Assembly: GCF_022664535.1 (NCBI RefSeq)
Contig: NZ_JAKUJY010000023.1
Location: 1-64,000, forward strand
DNA: 64,000 nucleotides
Direction: 5' to 3'
From: Sphingobium trunci
GTDB lineage: Bacteria; Pseudomonadota; Alphaproteobacteria; Sphingomonadales; Sphingomonadaceae
The translations under genes were made by a program, and so were the position numbers. Below the pieces are notes generated by a model. That model had not been told where the DNA came from. It searched no databases and saw only the letters and a program-made list of their open reading frames with translations. Below are positions 1 through 8,426 of this stretch, in pieces. Positions within the stretch are counted from its first letter, which is position 1. Each line of letters starts with the position of its first letter.

Positions 1-100
1 AGGTGGTATCTGCCTGCTCCATCTGAGACGAGCATACCACAGAAAATCCGCAGAAAACAGCCATTTACGAGACTTAATGGCACCTCCCGGGAAAGGAAGA

Positions 101-149
101 TGGTGACCCCTACGGGAATCGAACCCGTGTTTCAGCCGTGAAAGGGCCG
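101..149 (-). tRNA. tRNA-Glu(TTC) 3' half only, probable attachment-site remnant
   Basis: Read on the minus strand, this stretch has an anticodon arm with loop CTTTCAC (anticodon TTC at 140-142) and a 5-bp stem. A perfect T arm around TTCGATT follows, then the 3' acceptor strand AGGGGTC, discriminator A and encoded CCA (101-103). The 5' acceptor partner GACCCCT and a normal D arm are not found in the 40 bases upstream, so this is a fragment and not a working tRNA. tRNA 3' ends commonly serve as integration targets, and a decayed recombinase gene lies next to it. An att-site origin is inference. Confidence 0.5.
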
Positions 150-237
150 ATCGCCAGCGGTCACCGCTTCACCGACCCATTTCGGCCGTTCAGCCTCGGA
201 TTTTTGCCTCCCAGGTCCGGAGTGGCCGGACCTAGAG

Positions 238-785
238 TTATCGGTTGAGCTCCTCGGCCATCCGCCCGTTGGGAGCCGGGTGGCGGCCATCGATCAGTTC
301 CTTGAGATAGCGCTCCCGGTGGCCATGGCGAATGTCAGCGATGGCGTGCGCATCCTTGGATTTCCGGGCTTGGCCCCCCGAACGACGGCGGTGGACGAAT
401 CGGCTCGGCCGCGCTCACGGATCGGCGTCCGTTCAAACTCTGAAAATGTCCCCAGCATCTGCGTCATCGGCGCGCCTTGCGCGTCGCCGGTATCAATCGG
501 ATCATTGATCGACCGGAAACGCGCCTTCTTCTTCCGCGGCGTCTCCATTATCTCCAGCAGATGCGACAGCGGACGCGCGAGGCGATCGATCCTCACCACC
601 AACAGCCTGCCCCCCTCCCCCGCCCGCGCGATGGTCCGTGCAAGCTGGGGCCGCTCCCGACTCGCTCCGCTGGCCTTATCCCCAAAAACCGTCGCACAGC
701 CCGCCGCGCGCGGAGCATCCAGCCGCGCGGCCGTATCCTGCTCGTCCGTCGAGACGCGCGCGTGGCCAAGGATCGCCATCCGCAC
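238..785 (-). pseudogene. Serine recombinase (resolvase/invertase family), frameshifted
   Basis: The N-terminus has the resolvase catalytic region HARVSTDEQDTAARLD with the expected serine, followed by GDKASGASRERPQL, RIDRLARPLSHLL and FSEFERTPIRERGRA, all typical of the family. The frame then enters a six-base C tract (374-379 on the plus strand) and ends early at 294. In another frame the sequence continues through HRERYLKELIDGRHP to a stop at 238, which looks like the original C-terminus. A homopolymer indel is the simplest explanation. Several family residues are also changed, for example RPL where RSL is usual. It probably once served plasmid or transposon resolution and is now likely inactive. 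Confidence 0.65.
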
Positions 786-1123
786 CCTGAATTTTTCAAT
801 CGAGGTCGATTTGTCACAAATAGGGATGACGGGATCAATCGTTCGGTTGCTCTCGCTCTATCGGAAGTGAGACGATCAAGCATGCCTCCCCGCACGAGGA
901 ATGGGCGCTTCCCACACGTCCGAACCGTAGATCGATCTCCCGGGCGGCGGGCCGCCTGCACCATGTTGACCTAGATTTCACCGAACCGATACCGAAGGCG
1001 GGCCGGGTTGCCATCACGGGCCACATTGACAGACTCCGACAAGGCCGTGGATCCATGAAACAGGCAGGAGAAGCTGCCTATCTCATAGTAGACTGAAAGG
1101 GCCTGTTCGGGATAGATTATGGT
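786..1123. other. Intergenic, no gene recognised
   Basis: This 338-bp stretch lies upstream of the decayed resolvase and of the HTH protein gene at 1124, which point away from each other. It could hold the resolvase res site and the promoter of the downstream gene, but I see no clear repeat arms or coding sequence in it. Confidence 0.4.
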
Positions 1124-2131
1124 ATGTCCAATGCCATATGTGACCTTTCCCAGCCCCATTGGGATACCAACCTTGCCCAGCTTCTGGTGGAAGCTTGTAT
1201 CGCGATTACGCGGCTAGACGAACGAATTTCCGCCAGTTCCGTGACGAACGCTTGGCTGTTGCGGGCGAGTTGGAGCGGATATGGGCGGGCTCTTCAGGCT
1301 CATGGTATTGAAATTGAGGAAATCGACATTTTTTCACGGGAATGTGGTGTCCCCCTCCCCTCGCGTGCCCCCATCTCAACGGTCGGAGATCCATTTGACG
1401 ACCTTTCTACCTGGCGACGTCGCTTCCATGACAACGCGCGTCTTCACTGGACCGACAGGCTGACGTTCAGTTTCGATGTGCCGCCCGGCTGGGGCGAACG
1501 CCCTGCCCTCCTACGGGCTCTCGAACTGCTGGCGCGAAGCGCACGAGCAAATTCGCACATGGCCGTCTGGCTCGAACTACCCCTCCTCCTCCATAGGATG
1601 GGCTTTACCCGCAATCCGCTGCCGATCCTGGTGGCTGGGGACAAGGCCTATCGGCTAGCGCCAAACGATCCTGGAATTGCGAGACGCTTCCTCCGCAAGA
1701 TGAACAATGCGGCGACTGATGGACTCACCTTGCTCGACGCCATGGAAGTGGACCGGTTGCGTTTCGGTCAGGCGATCGCCGAAGCCCGCCGCCCAGGGAG
1801 TCTACCCCTTCTTGCGGCGTTGCTCACGAGCCATCCCGTGGCGAGCCCTACCCGAGTAGCCGAAGAGCTAGGGCTGACGATCTCCGGCGCCGGCAAGCTC
1901 CTCAAGCGCGCGGCGAGCTTGGGACTGGTTGTGGAAGCAGAGGCCCGCCACAACTGGCAACTCTACATGCCCTGCGATCTGGCTGTGCGCTTCGGCTTCC
2001 GAGCCGCTCCGCGCGGGCGGCCCGCCTCCCCTCCCCCCAATTCCCAGAAGATCGACGAGGCACTTGCTTCTTTCGACGCCGAACTCGCGGCGTTTGAGGA
2101 GCGAGTGGCCACGTTCGAGAGCCGGCGCTAG
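1124..2131 (+). CDS. DUF1612 / HTH domain plasmid protein (RHE_PE00001-like)
   Basis: A 335-residue protein of a family seen on rhizobial and sphingomonad plasmids, usually near partition genes. The N-terminal half has the family motifs ITRLDERISAS and NAWLLRASW. The middle has LLHRMGF and ILVAGDKAYRL. Residues about 220-275 form a winged-helix-like segment including LGLTISGAGKLLKRAASLGL. It then reads FGFRAAPRGRP, with a charged coiled-coil-like C-terminus from about 305. Its molecular role is unknown; DNA binding is inferred from the HTH. It converges with parB and overlaps its end by 4 bp, so the two genes share their 3' ends. No strong ribosome site precedes the chosen ATG. Confidence 0.8.
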   Translation: MSNAICDLSQPHWDTNLAQLLVEACIAITRLDERISASSVTNAWLLRASWSGYGRALQAHGIEIEEIDIFSRECGVPLPSRAPISTVGDPFDDLSTWRRRFHDNARLHWTDRLTFSFDVPPGWGERPALLRALELLARSARANSHMAVWLELPLLLHRMGFTRNPLPILVAGDKAYRLAPNDPGIARRFLRKMNNAATDGLTLLDAMEVDRLRFGQAIAEARRPGSLPLLAALLTSHPVASPTRVAEELGLTISGAGKLLKRAASLGLVVEAEARHNWQLYMPCDLAVRFGFRAAPRGRPASPPPNSQKIDEALASFDAELAAFEERVATFESRR

Positions 2132-3138
2132 CGCCAAAGCTCCCGTACAAGATTCAGAATAGCGACCTCTGCCTCTTCACGCGATCCGCCGCTCTTCGGC
2201 AGCAGAGTGACCGTCACCGCCTTTGGAGTTCGTTTTTCGATCCTTAGCAGCGGCTTGTCATCGGCTCCGTTGATGATTTCAGCCAATCCTGACCTCTTGG
2301 GGGAGGCTGACTTGGTGGGGGCTTCGGTAGCGAGGGTCAGCAGCCGTATGATATCAGCCGGCGCCGGAATCTCGCCCCCCCTCCCCCACTCGGCCGCTAG
2401 CTCATTCGCTTTCGCGAACACTCTCTCCTTCCGGTCTTCAGGTTTCAGCAACGGCTTGAGCAGCGTCACGTGCCTGATTCTCAGCGCGTGAAGATCAGGG
2501 AACGCACGGATCAGTTCGGCGGGCAGGCGGGCAAGATCGAGATACCGGCTCAGCCAACTTTGCGACACGTTGAGACGCTCGGCCATCTGCCCCTGGTGGC
2601 CCTCATAATAGTGACCGAGAGCCTTGAGATAATCGCGGGCTCGCTCGATGTCGGAGATATCTTCACGGGCGCGATTCTCGAGGTCGGCAAGGCGGAAGGC
2701 CTCCTCGTCCGTGAGCTCGCGCGGTTCGACGAGGAAGCGGAACTCGGGATAGTTGTGCGCGCGCAGCCACGACACACTCCAGTGCCGGCGCGCGCCGCAT
2801 ATCACCTCGAAGTCATAGTCGACCTCGCCTCGAAGGCGGCGCACGACGGCGGGCACCTCCTGCTTTCCCTGAGACTTGAGGCTTTCAATCAGATCGCCGC
2901 AACGCTGCTCATTCAGCAGAGCATAATCGCGGTTATGACCGGCCCACATCCTGCACCGAGCCGGATCAACCAGTTCATAGGTGCGCTGCACGATCGAGCC
3001 CGAGGCAAGTGCGGCAATCCGGTTCTCGCGCCCGGAAAGGATCGACCCCACTGGGCTCCGCGGCCTTGGTGTATCGGAGATCGCCGGGGTGATCCCCGCA
3101 GCCAAACCTTCCGCGAAACTCTTATTCTTGCCACTCAT
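2128..3138 (-). CDS. parB: ParB-family plasmid partition protein
   Basis: A 336-residue centromere-binding protein of the ParB/Spo0J superfamily. The ParB/Srx nuclease-like core spans about residues 55-165 and includes GARRHWSVSWLRAHNYPEF (the CTP-binding-type motif region), followed by the segment EDISDIERARDYLKAL. The helix-turn-helix at about 185-210 reads AERLNVSQSWLSRYLDLARL. The basic C-terminus would serve dimerisation. It lies 72 bp downstream of parA on the same strand and is presumably co-transcribed with it. A palindromic candidate parS (3191-3212) sits between the two genes. ParB would load on parS and stimulate ParA to segregate the plasmid. Confidence 0.93.
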   Translation of the reverse strand: MSGKNKSFAEGLAAGITPAISDTPRPRSPVGSILSGRENRIAALASGSIVQRTYELVDPARCRMWAGHNRDYALLNEQRCGDLIESLKSQGKQEVPAVVRRLRGEVDYDFEVICGARRHWSVSWLRAHNYPEFRFLVEPRELTDEEAFRLADLENRAREDISDIERARDYLKALGHYYEGHQGQMAERLNVSQSWLSRYLDLARLPAELIRAFPDLHALRIRHVTLLKPLLKPEDRKERVFAKANELAAEWGRGGEIPAPADIIRLLTLATEAPTKSASPKRSGLAEIINGADDKPLLRIEKRTPKAVTVTLLPKSGGSREEAEVAILNLVRELWR

Positions 3139-3190
3139 AGCAACCCGCCCTCACTCGCCAATTTCCGCGCTTTCTTCACTATCGAGCGCC

Positions 3191-3212
3191 GATTTTGCAT
3201 GCATGCAAAATC
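3191..3212. promoter_or_regulatory. Candidate parS palindrome, copy 1 (parA-parB junction)
   Basis: A perfect 22-bp palindrome with core TTTTGCATGCATGCAAAA. It overlaps the last bases of parA (stop codon at 3211-3213) and lies about 50 bp before parB. Identical or near-identical copies occur at 4569-4590 and 6911-6936. Position and repetition suggest a ParB binding site or a par operator. Confidence 0.65.
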
Positions 3213-4413
3213 AGGCGTGCCCCTCCTGCCGGAGCCTCGCCGCATGGCTCGGCCAGGTCAATCTTATGTCGATCTCGATCTCCGCGTTCACCCCGTCGAG
3301 ATAGGTGAGGCAACGCTCCCGAACCGATCGGCTGGTGAGCGGCCCGTCGAGCTCGTAAACACTCATCAACCGAGCGGTCGCGTTGTCGATCTCGGCGGAG
3401 TCCTTAAGAGGGGTACGGACAATGCTGTGACCATAAAGCGAACGCATGAGGTTCAGCATCTCCTTCTGCATCGACTTACCCTCGTCCACCTTGGACGCGA
3501 CAAAGCGAAGGAAGCTGAGTCCGGTGGGAAAGCCCATCTCGTGCAGTTGCGCCATAGTCTCTTCCAACATGGTGAGGAAGGCCGCGGTCGAGGAGAAATC
3601 CATAACCGTGGGAGGAATCGGCACGACCAGTGAATTCGCCGCCCTGAGAACGGAGAGAGAGATCGCGCCCAGAGCTGGCGGCGGATCAATGACGATCACG
3701 TCAAACCGATCCGCGATCGAATTGATCCCTTCGGCAAGACGGTTGAGCAACGTCGACTGGCCGCGCGCCATGCGCCCCGCCAACTCATATTCCGATTGGA
3801 ACAGCCGTAGATTGGCGGGGATGAGTTCCAGCTGATCGAAGTGGGTCTTGCGGAGTGCGTAGTCCAGCGATCCGATATCGTCGTGCCGCAAAAACGGATA
3901 GAGCGTATCGTCCTCGGTCAGATCGAGGTCGGGAACATATCCGAAAAGCGTAGTCGCCGAACCCTGGCTGTCGCAGTCGATCAACGCGACGCGATAGCCC
4001 TGGATAGCGAGATATTGAGCAAGGTGGACCGAGACCGTGGACTTACCCACGCCGCCCTTAAAATTCTGTACCGCGATCACGGCGCAAGGATCCTCGTTTG
4101 ATCGCCATGGCCTGGTGCCGAACAGTCCACGCATGTCATTCAACTGCGCGAGCGTGTAACCGACCCGCCGACCAGTCTCGGTCCGCGGTGGCTCTGGCAG
4201 GCGTCCGTCGCGCTCCGCCTCCCTGATCGCCTGCGTGGTCCGCCCAATGAGGTCGGCGGCACGTCCGATCGTAAAGATTGGTTCCCGTCGCTCATTGGCA
4301 CGCGCGGCTCGCGCATTGTCACGTAGCCGCTCAAGGACGAGGTTTGATCTCGCCGCTAGATCTGAAACCGCGGCGAAACTCGAATCGATTTCGTCGGCCG
4401 GAAGGCTTGCCAT
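3211..4413 (-). CDS. parA: ParA-family plasmid partition ATPase
   Basis: A 400-residue ParA with an N-terminal extension. Residues about 45-75 form a MerR-like HTH (GRAADLIGRTTQAIREAERD), typical of type Ia ParA proteins that also repress their own operon. The deviant Walker A is FKGGVGKSTVSVHLAQ, followed by Walker A' LIDCDSQGSAT and Walker B VIVIDPPPALG. It would bind nucleoid DNA and ATP and move ParB-bound plasmid copies apart. It is the first gene of a parA-parB operon reading leftward. A copy of the TGCATGCA palindrome 156 bp upstream of its start could be the operator or a parS. Confidence 0.95.
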   Translation of the reverse strand: MASLPADEIDSSFAAVSDLAARSNLVLERLRDNARAARANERREPIFTIGRAADLIGRTTQAIREAERDGRLPEPPRTETGRRVGYTLAQLNDMRGLFGTRPWRSNEDPCAVIAVQNFKGGVGKSTVSVHLAQYLAIQGYRVALIDCDSQGSATTLFGYVPDLDLTEDDTLYPFLRHDDIGSLDYALRKTHFDQLELIPANLRLFQSEYELAGRMARGQSTLLNRLAEGINSIADRFDVIVIDPPPALGAISLSVLRAANSLVVPIPPTVMDFSSTAAFLTMLEETMAQLHEMGFPTGLSFLRFVASKVDEGKSMQKEMLNLMRSLYGHSIVRTPLKDSAEIDNATARLMSVYELDGPLTSRSVRERCLTYLDGVNAEIEIDIRLTWPSHAARLRQEGHA

Positions 4414-4568
4414 GAGATGTGCCCTTTTCGAAGATGTCGTGACTATGCTCTGACTTTCGATTTTTTGTCAACGCAGAGCTTATTTTCAAAAGTCGGCGAG
4501 CTAAATGGCTGGCGATGTTATCTGGATATTTTCCCTGACCGTTCGGGGGCCATTTAGCCGCGAGACGG

Positions 4569-4590
4569 GATTTTGCATGCATGCAAAATC
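4569..4590. promoter_or_regulatory. Candidate parS palindrome, copy 2 (upstream of parA)
   Basis: A perfect 22-bp palindrome identical to the copy at 3191-3212, located upstream of parA in the likely promoter region. Either ParB (centromere) or the HTH of ParA (autorepression) could bind it. Confidence 0.65.
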
Positions 4591-5456
4591 GCGATAGCGC
4601 CTCGAAAGTTGCTCATTTTCTCCTGTAAGGGCCCAAACGCGCGGGGGCTGACCGCAGAAGAATTCCTGATTGTGAGCTGCCGACCCTTAGAGCACCTGCT
4701 TGTGAAAACGGGCCCGATCGCGGAGGATATTTGAAGGCCTGTCCTAGGCCCCGAGCCAAACCTAAAACTTAACCGCCATCCTGACCAATTGGGGGCGTCA
4801 TTTCGAGTCGCGGGACGGGCCATGGAAGTTCGCGTCCTGACTTCGTGGGGGCCCGGGCCGGACATGAACGATCTCGCGCGGAACGCCGATTTTTGACGGT
4901 CACCCGCCGCCCGACGTCGCTCTTGCATGAGAATGGTCACCAAAGGGCTGCTCGGGATCAGGATCAAATTGATGCGAAGCCTTAAGTTCATGGCCCCTGT
5001 CGCGATTGGTTTAAATGACAAAGAGAGAGTTGATGCCTTCGTGCAGGCCCATTTGACGTTGACCAGTATGGACTGGAAGAGAGACGACGCCCGCGGCCGA
5101 ACCGGATTGTCCACGCTGATGATCGGCCGGCCGACGCTGTTGTCGTCACGCCGCGGTCGCGATGGTGCCCATCGCAAGTCCACGGGTCCTTTCGGTGTTC
5201 GCCCGTCAGTAGTTTTGGAGGCCTTGCATGCCGTCTGTTACATAGGCACCTAGAAATGCCGAGGCGCGTACCCAACAAAGGCGGTTCTTCGATGTCGATT
5301 TGGGACCCCTCCTCTCTCTTGACGTCACGGACCCTTTCCTCACCTTCCTTTCAATTAGAAAAACGCCGACCAGGATGGTCGGGGGGATTCCTGATTCTAG
5401 AGATTCTGATTCAAGGACAGCGAATCGCGGCGGAATAACGAGTCGGAGAGCCATAT
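4591..5456. other. Non-coding origin-flanking region with two isolated iteron-like copies
   Basis: Open frames here show no recognisable protein family and have poor codon character, so I call no gene. Two sequences resemble the iterons upstream of repA: CCTGACCAATTGGGGGCG beginning at 4780 and CCTGACTTCGTGGGGGCC beginning at 4836. An inverted repeat CCGACC-N5-GGTCGG lies at 5366-5382. The region sits between the divergent parA and repA genes and is probably part of the replication origin. Confidence 0.55.
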
Positions 5457-5544
5457 CCTGACCGGACGGGGGAAGTTGCCTGTCCGATTGGGGGCGGATG
5501 CCTGACTTTACGGGGGGCGATGCCTGACCTGTTGGAGGCGTTGC
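5457..5544 (+). repeat. Iteron array of the replication origin, four 22-bp units
   Basis: Four direct repeats start at 5457, 5479, 5501 and 5523, an exact 22-bp period, or about two helical turns. Each begins CCTGACC or a close variant and carries GGGGG (GGAGG in the fourth) at unit positions 12-16. A further copy, CCTGTCCACTTGGGGGC, begins at 5654. Rep_3-family initiators bind such iterons as monomers to start replication and control copy number. This is therefore the likely oriV core. Confidence 0.85.
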
Positions 5545-5685
5545 CCGCGAGTGCGGCCCAACGGCCCTCTTTGACGCGTATCCACGCACCTGCCCGCGGT
5601 TCGACGGGTATGTTTCGCGGACCAATGCCGAAACTCCCCTCCATTTCTCTTACCCTGTCCACTTGGGGGCAGCCTCACAGCCCAA

Positions 5686-5719
5686 CCTGACCTGACTTGA
5701 CGTCTTGGGTCAGGTCAGG
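5686..5719. promoter_or_regulatory. Inverted-repeat operator of repA made from iteron half-sites
   Basis: Perfect 10-bp arms, CCTGACCTGA (5686-5695) and TCAGGTCAGG (5710-5719), are separated by 14 bp and lie just before the repA start. The arms repeat the first seven bases of the iterons. In Rep_3 plasmids the initiator dimer typically represses its own gene from such an inverted half-iteron. That role here is inferred. Confidence 0.75.
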
Positions 5720-5736
5720 ATATTTTGAGATTCGCT

Positions 5737-6909
5737 ATGGATGAGAAAGAACAGGGCGAAATTGAAGAGCGGCCCGCCGTAGCCGCGAATCGCGCGATGC
5801 GCGTTGCCGCCGCCCTCGCCAATCGCGATAATGACGAGTTCGCCAAGCCAGGCAAGCTCGTCGAGATTCGCTTTATCAAAGGCCAGTCTCTTAGCCTTAC
5901 GGCTTCCCGGTTGCTGGCGCTTATGATCCTCGCCGCCGGCGGCGATGCGTGGCGCGATATTCCACACCGGATTCGAAAGGCCGACATAAGGCGAGGGCAT
6001 AAGGGCAATGAGCGTATTGCCGATATGCTCGAGGAGTTACACCGCACACTCTTCGCGGAGGATGATACCTCATGGCGTGGTCGCCGTGCCACGCGTCGCT
6101 TTCCTCTTATCCAAATGTCTCGGGAAGAAGTTGACGAAGAAGGCCATGAGGCCGGTTGGATAGAATGGGAGTTTACTCCCGATGCTCGCCGGCTGATCCA
6201 GGAGTCTGAAACCTATGCGGTGCTCAACCGGCAGTCTATTCTGCGCTTTCGCTCCACCTATGCCTTGCGGCTTTACGAGATGGGAGCGCTGCGCATCCAT
6301 CGCCGGCAGTCGACATGGAAGGGCGATGTCATAGCGCTGCGCGCCGCTCTCGGTATTGATCCAGACGTGTATAAAGATTTTGCGCAGCTCAGGCGCAAGG
6401 TTCTTCAGGCCGCGAAGGCGGAAATAGATCAGCTGGCGCATTTCACGATCGAGTGGAAAGAAGTGCGGCAAGGCCGAGCGGTGTCCGAAATCGAGATGCG
6501 CTTCATTGCAAAGGATGCGCCGGAACAGATCAGCACCGTGGATGAGTTGGAGAGGCATTCCACGGGTCGCAAGGCTCGCCGGGACGGGCTTGTGGAGAAG
6601 ATCGTCTCCGGCGAGGACGCGACGGTAAAGAGCGTACCGACTGGTCGAAAAAAGCTTCGCGAAATGGGAAATGGGGGAGGGGAGGATGAGCCGCTGGCGG
6701 GCTTTCCCTCGGGCAGTCTACATTATGCATCCTCGATGCTGTTTCGTGACATAGCGCGAAGCCATGGTGGTGGTTGGGACATCGATCTTATCGCGGCGGC
6801 TTATCGAGAGCATATGGGCGACCGCCTCGGCAACCTTGGCGGGAACAAGCTGAAACAGTCTTTCACCGGTTTTTGCGAAAGCTACGCATCTCGGCGGGGA
6901 CGGCCTTAA
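5737..6909 (+). CDS. repA: Plasmid replication initiator, Rep_3 family (RepA)
   Basis: A 390-residue initiator with the two winged-helix layout of Rep_3 proteins. WH1 lies at about residues 35-150, with RFPLIQMSREEVDEEG near its end. WH2 follows with SILRFRSTYALRLYEMGAL, a classic Rep_3 signature, and FAQLRRKVLQAAKAEIDQ. The C-terminal half after about 280 is a variable extension. The ATG at 5737 is preferred, but an in-frame TTG at 5725 sits closer to AGGA and is possible. Iterons and an inverted operator lie directly upstream and a TGCATGTATGCA palindrome directly downstream. The protein would open the origin and set copy number. Confidence 0.9.
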   Translation: MDEKEQGEIEERPAVAANRAMRVAAALANRDNDEFAKPGKLVEIRFIKGQSLSLTASRLLALMILAAGGDAWRDIPHRIRKADIRRGHKGNERIADMLEELHRTLFAEDDTSWRGRRATRRFPLIQMSREEVDEEGHEAGWIEWEFTPDARRLIQESETYAVLNRQSILRFRSTYALRLYEMGALRIHRRQSTWKGDVIALRAALGIDPDVYKDFAQLRRKVLQAAKAEIDQLAHFTIEWKEVRQGRAVSEIEMRFIAKDAPEQISTVDELERHSTGRKARRDGLVEKIVSGEDATVKSVPTGRKKLREMGNGGGEDEPLAGFPSGSLHYASSMLFRDIARSHGGGWDIDLIAAAYREHMGDRLGNLGGNKLKQSFTGFCESYASRRGRP

Positions 6910-6910
6910 G

Positions 6911-6936
6911 CGAATTTTGCATGTATGCAAAATTCG
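6911..6936. promoter_or_regulatory. Candidate parS palindrome, copy 3 (after repA)
   Basis: A 26-bp palindrome with one central mismatch, core ATTTTGCATGTATGCAAAAT, starts 2 bp after the repA stop codon. It matches the two perfect copies around parA except at the centre and has longer arms. It is a likely third ParB site. Confidence 0.6.
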
Positions 6937-7034
6937 CTCAACCGCCAAACTTTGCCTTGAAATGATGATGCGGCAGATGCCTCACCAGTGCTTCTTACGG
7001 TGTTTAGACCGCGCTCTGAACCTCGCGACACTCA

Positions 7035-7052
7035 CGCCCCCAATCGGACAGG
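7035..7052 (-). repeat. Inverted single iteron downstream of repA
   Basis: The reverse complement of this stretch, CCTGTCCGATTGGGGGCG, matches iteron 2 of the origin array (5479-5496) at all 18 positions, in opposite orientation and on the far side of repA. It may be a remote Rep-binding site for handcuffing or looping. The rest of 6937-7491 has no recognisable gene. Confidence 0.7.
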
Positions 7053-7491
7053 TTCATCTCGCAACTCCGATAGGTGCTTGCGCGCGGTACGCGGACTAAA
7101 CGCCCGCTGCTTAGCAAGACGAGATAAACCACGGCGGAAAAGGGGAGGGGACCGAGCGTTCAGTGGAGCGTCCCTTCGTTCAACCTCCCCGCACATACCG
7201 CACTTCACGAGAGTCTCGTCGCGCGGACACATTAGCGACCGACCAAGAGACAATCGCGCGATCCCGACACGAGGAATGGCTTCCGGTCTGTTCACGGATT
7301 TGACCCACGCCTGGCCATACTTCAGCGAGCGCACGGCCCGCATATTCGTGCGATGGCAACTCGGAGCTTGTCGCCGATTGAGTGTGAGTTTCGCGAAGGA
7401 CGGAATGCGTTGATCACCTCCCAGGATGAAAGGGGAGGGGGCATATCCCCGCCGCGCACCATGCTCATCATCAGCTGCCTTGCTGGGATGA

Positions 7492-7526
7492 TAGCAAATT
7501 GCTAAAATGATTGCATCGCAATCATT
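7492..7526. promoter_or_regulatory. Operator palindromes of the FitAB-type toxin-antitoxin operon
   Basis: There are two adjacent inverted repeats: TAGCAA-N-TTGCTA at 7492-7504 and AATGATTGC-ATC-GCAATCATT at 7506-7526. They end 18 bp before the antitoxin start. Ribbon-helix-helix antitoxins bind such palindromes in tandem to repress their own operon. Confidence 0.65.
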
Positions 7527-7544
7527 ATTGAAAGCTGGAAGCAA

Positions 7545-7799
7545 ATGGCATCCATTACCGTTCGCAATATTCCCGACGAGGTTCACAGGGCGCTACGGGT
7601 TCGGGCGGCTCGGCACGGCCGGAGCACGGAAGCCGAAATTCGCTTCATCTTGGAACAAGCGGCGCGTCCGGAGGGCAGGCGCCTTATGGGTGCGGCGCTT
7701 TCCGAAACCTGGGGGGCTAATGGGCTGACGGCCGAAGAGACTAGGCTGCTCGAGGGAGCACGGGATCGCGGGCCCACGACGCCCATGAGCTTCGACTGA
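7545..7799 (+). CDS. FitA/StbC-type ribbon-helix-helix antitoxin
   Basis: An 84-residue protein. The N-terminus MASITVRNIPDEVHRALRVR followed by RSTEAEIRFILEQAA is the Arc-type ribbon-helix-helix of FitA and plasmid-stability StbC antitoxins. The C-terminal tail would wrap the toxin active site. Its TGA overlaps the ATG of the PIN-domain toxin by one base (TGATG), so the pair is translationally coupled. Two palindromes directly upstream are probable autoregulatory operators. On a plasmid the pair would stabilise inheritance by post-segregational killing. Confidence 0.9.
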   Translation: MASITVRNIPDEVHRALRVRAARHGRSTEAEIRFILEQAARPEGRRLMGAALSETWGANGLTAEETRLLEGARDRGPTTPMSFD

Positions 7800-8221
7800 T
7801 GATCATTGTCGATACCAATGTCATCTTCGAGATGGCGAGACGGCAACCCTCCATCGCCGTGCGGCGCTGGCTTGACGCGCAACCCTTCGAGATCCTTTAT
7901 CTGACGACTATTACCATGGCTGAGACGCGGTTCGGGATCATGGCTCTGCCCGCGGGGAAGCGGCGGGACTTTCTTGAAGCAGCCCTTGAGCGGACGGAGC
8001 AGCTTTACGCGGGGCGCATCCTGTCATTCGATCAGGACGCGGCACGTCACTATGCCGAGCTTGCCACGCTCGCTCATTCGAAAGGCAAGGGCCTTCGAGC
8101 ACCCGATGCCTATATCGCGGCGATCGCGGCCGCTAACGGGTTTGTCATCGCAACCCGGGACGTGAGCCCATTCGAGGCCGCGGGACTGAGCGTCATCAAT
8201 CCCTGGACCAGCACCCATTAA
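7799..8221 (+). CDS. PIN-domain toxin ribonuclease (FitB/VapC/StbB type)
   Basis: A 140-residue PIN-domain protein. The acidic metal-binding residues are visible: D5 in MIIVDTNVIFEMARRQP, E near residue 42 in TTITMAETRFGI, and the C-terminal pair around LRAPDAYIAAIAAANGFVIATRD. The motif TITMAETRFGI is characteristic of FitB-like members. It would cleave RNA, probably tRNA as in many VapC toxins, and be held inactive by the overlapping antitoxin. It is full length with no damage seen. Confidence 0.92.
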   Translation: MIIVDTNVIFEMARRQPSIAVRRWLDAQPFEILYLTTITMAETRFGIMALPAGKRRDFLEAALERTEQLYAGRILSFDQDAARHYAELATLAHSKGKGLRAPDAYIAAIAAANGFVIATRDVSPFEAAGLSVINPWTSTH

Positions 8222-8426
8222 TATTTTCGCCCTTCAGAGTAATGGGAATGACAGAGGTTTCACGAGGTGACGCTCTCGCGGACTTATGCCATCCGCATGG
8301 GACTTCGCGGCGGGTGTCGATGTCGGTCAGTTCGCGCCAGGAACTGAGCTCCCATATCTAAGGCACCTGGCCGCGCATCAGGTCGAACCTTTCCCGATAT
8401 TGATCTCGCCGTGACATGGCCATGGC

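Noticed and set aside
101..190. A complete tRNA-Glu gene
   Set aside because: The 3' half is perfect, but no 5' acceptor strand pairing with AGGGGTC is found, so only a fragment is reported.
2470..3633. A 387-codon plus-strand frame opposite parB and parA
   Set aside because: It is antisense to two clear partition genes and has no family resemblance.
4554..5253. Open frames on both strands in the origin flank (209 and 108 codons)
   Set aside because: They have no recognisable family, they overlap iteron-like repeats and a parS-like palindrome, and their codon character is poor.
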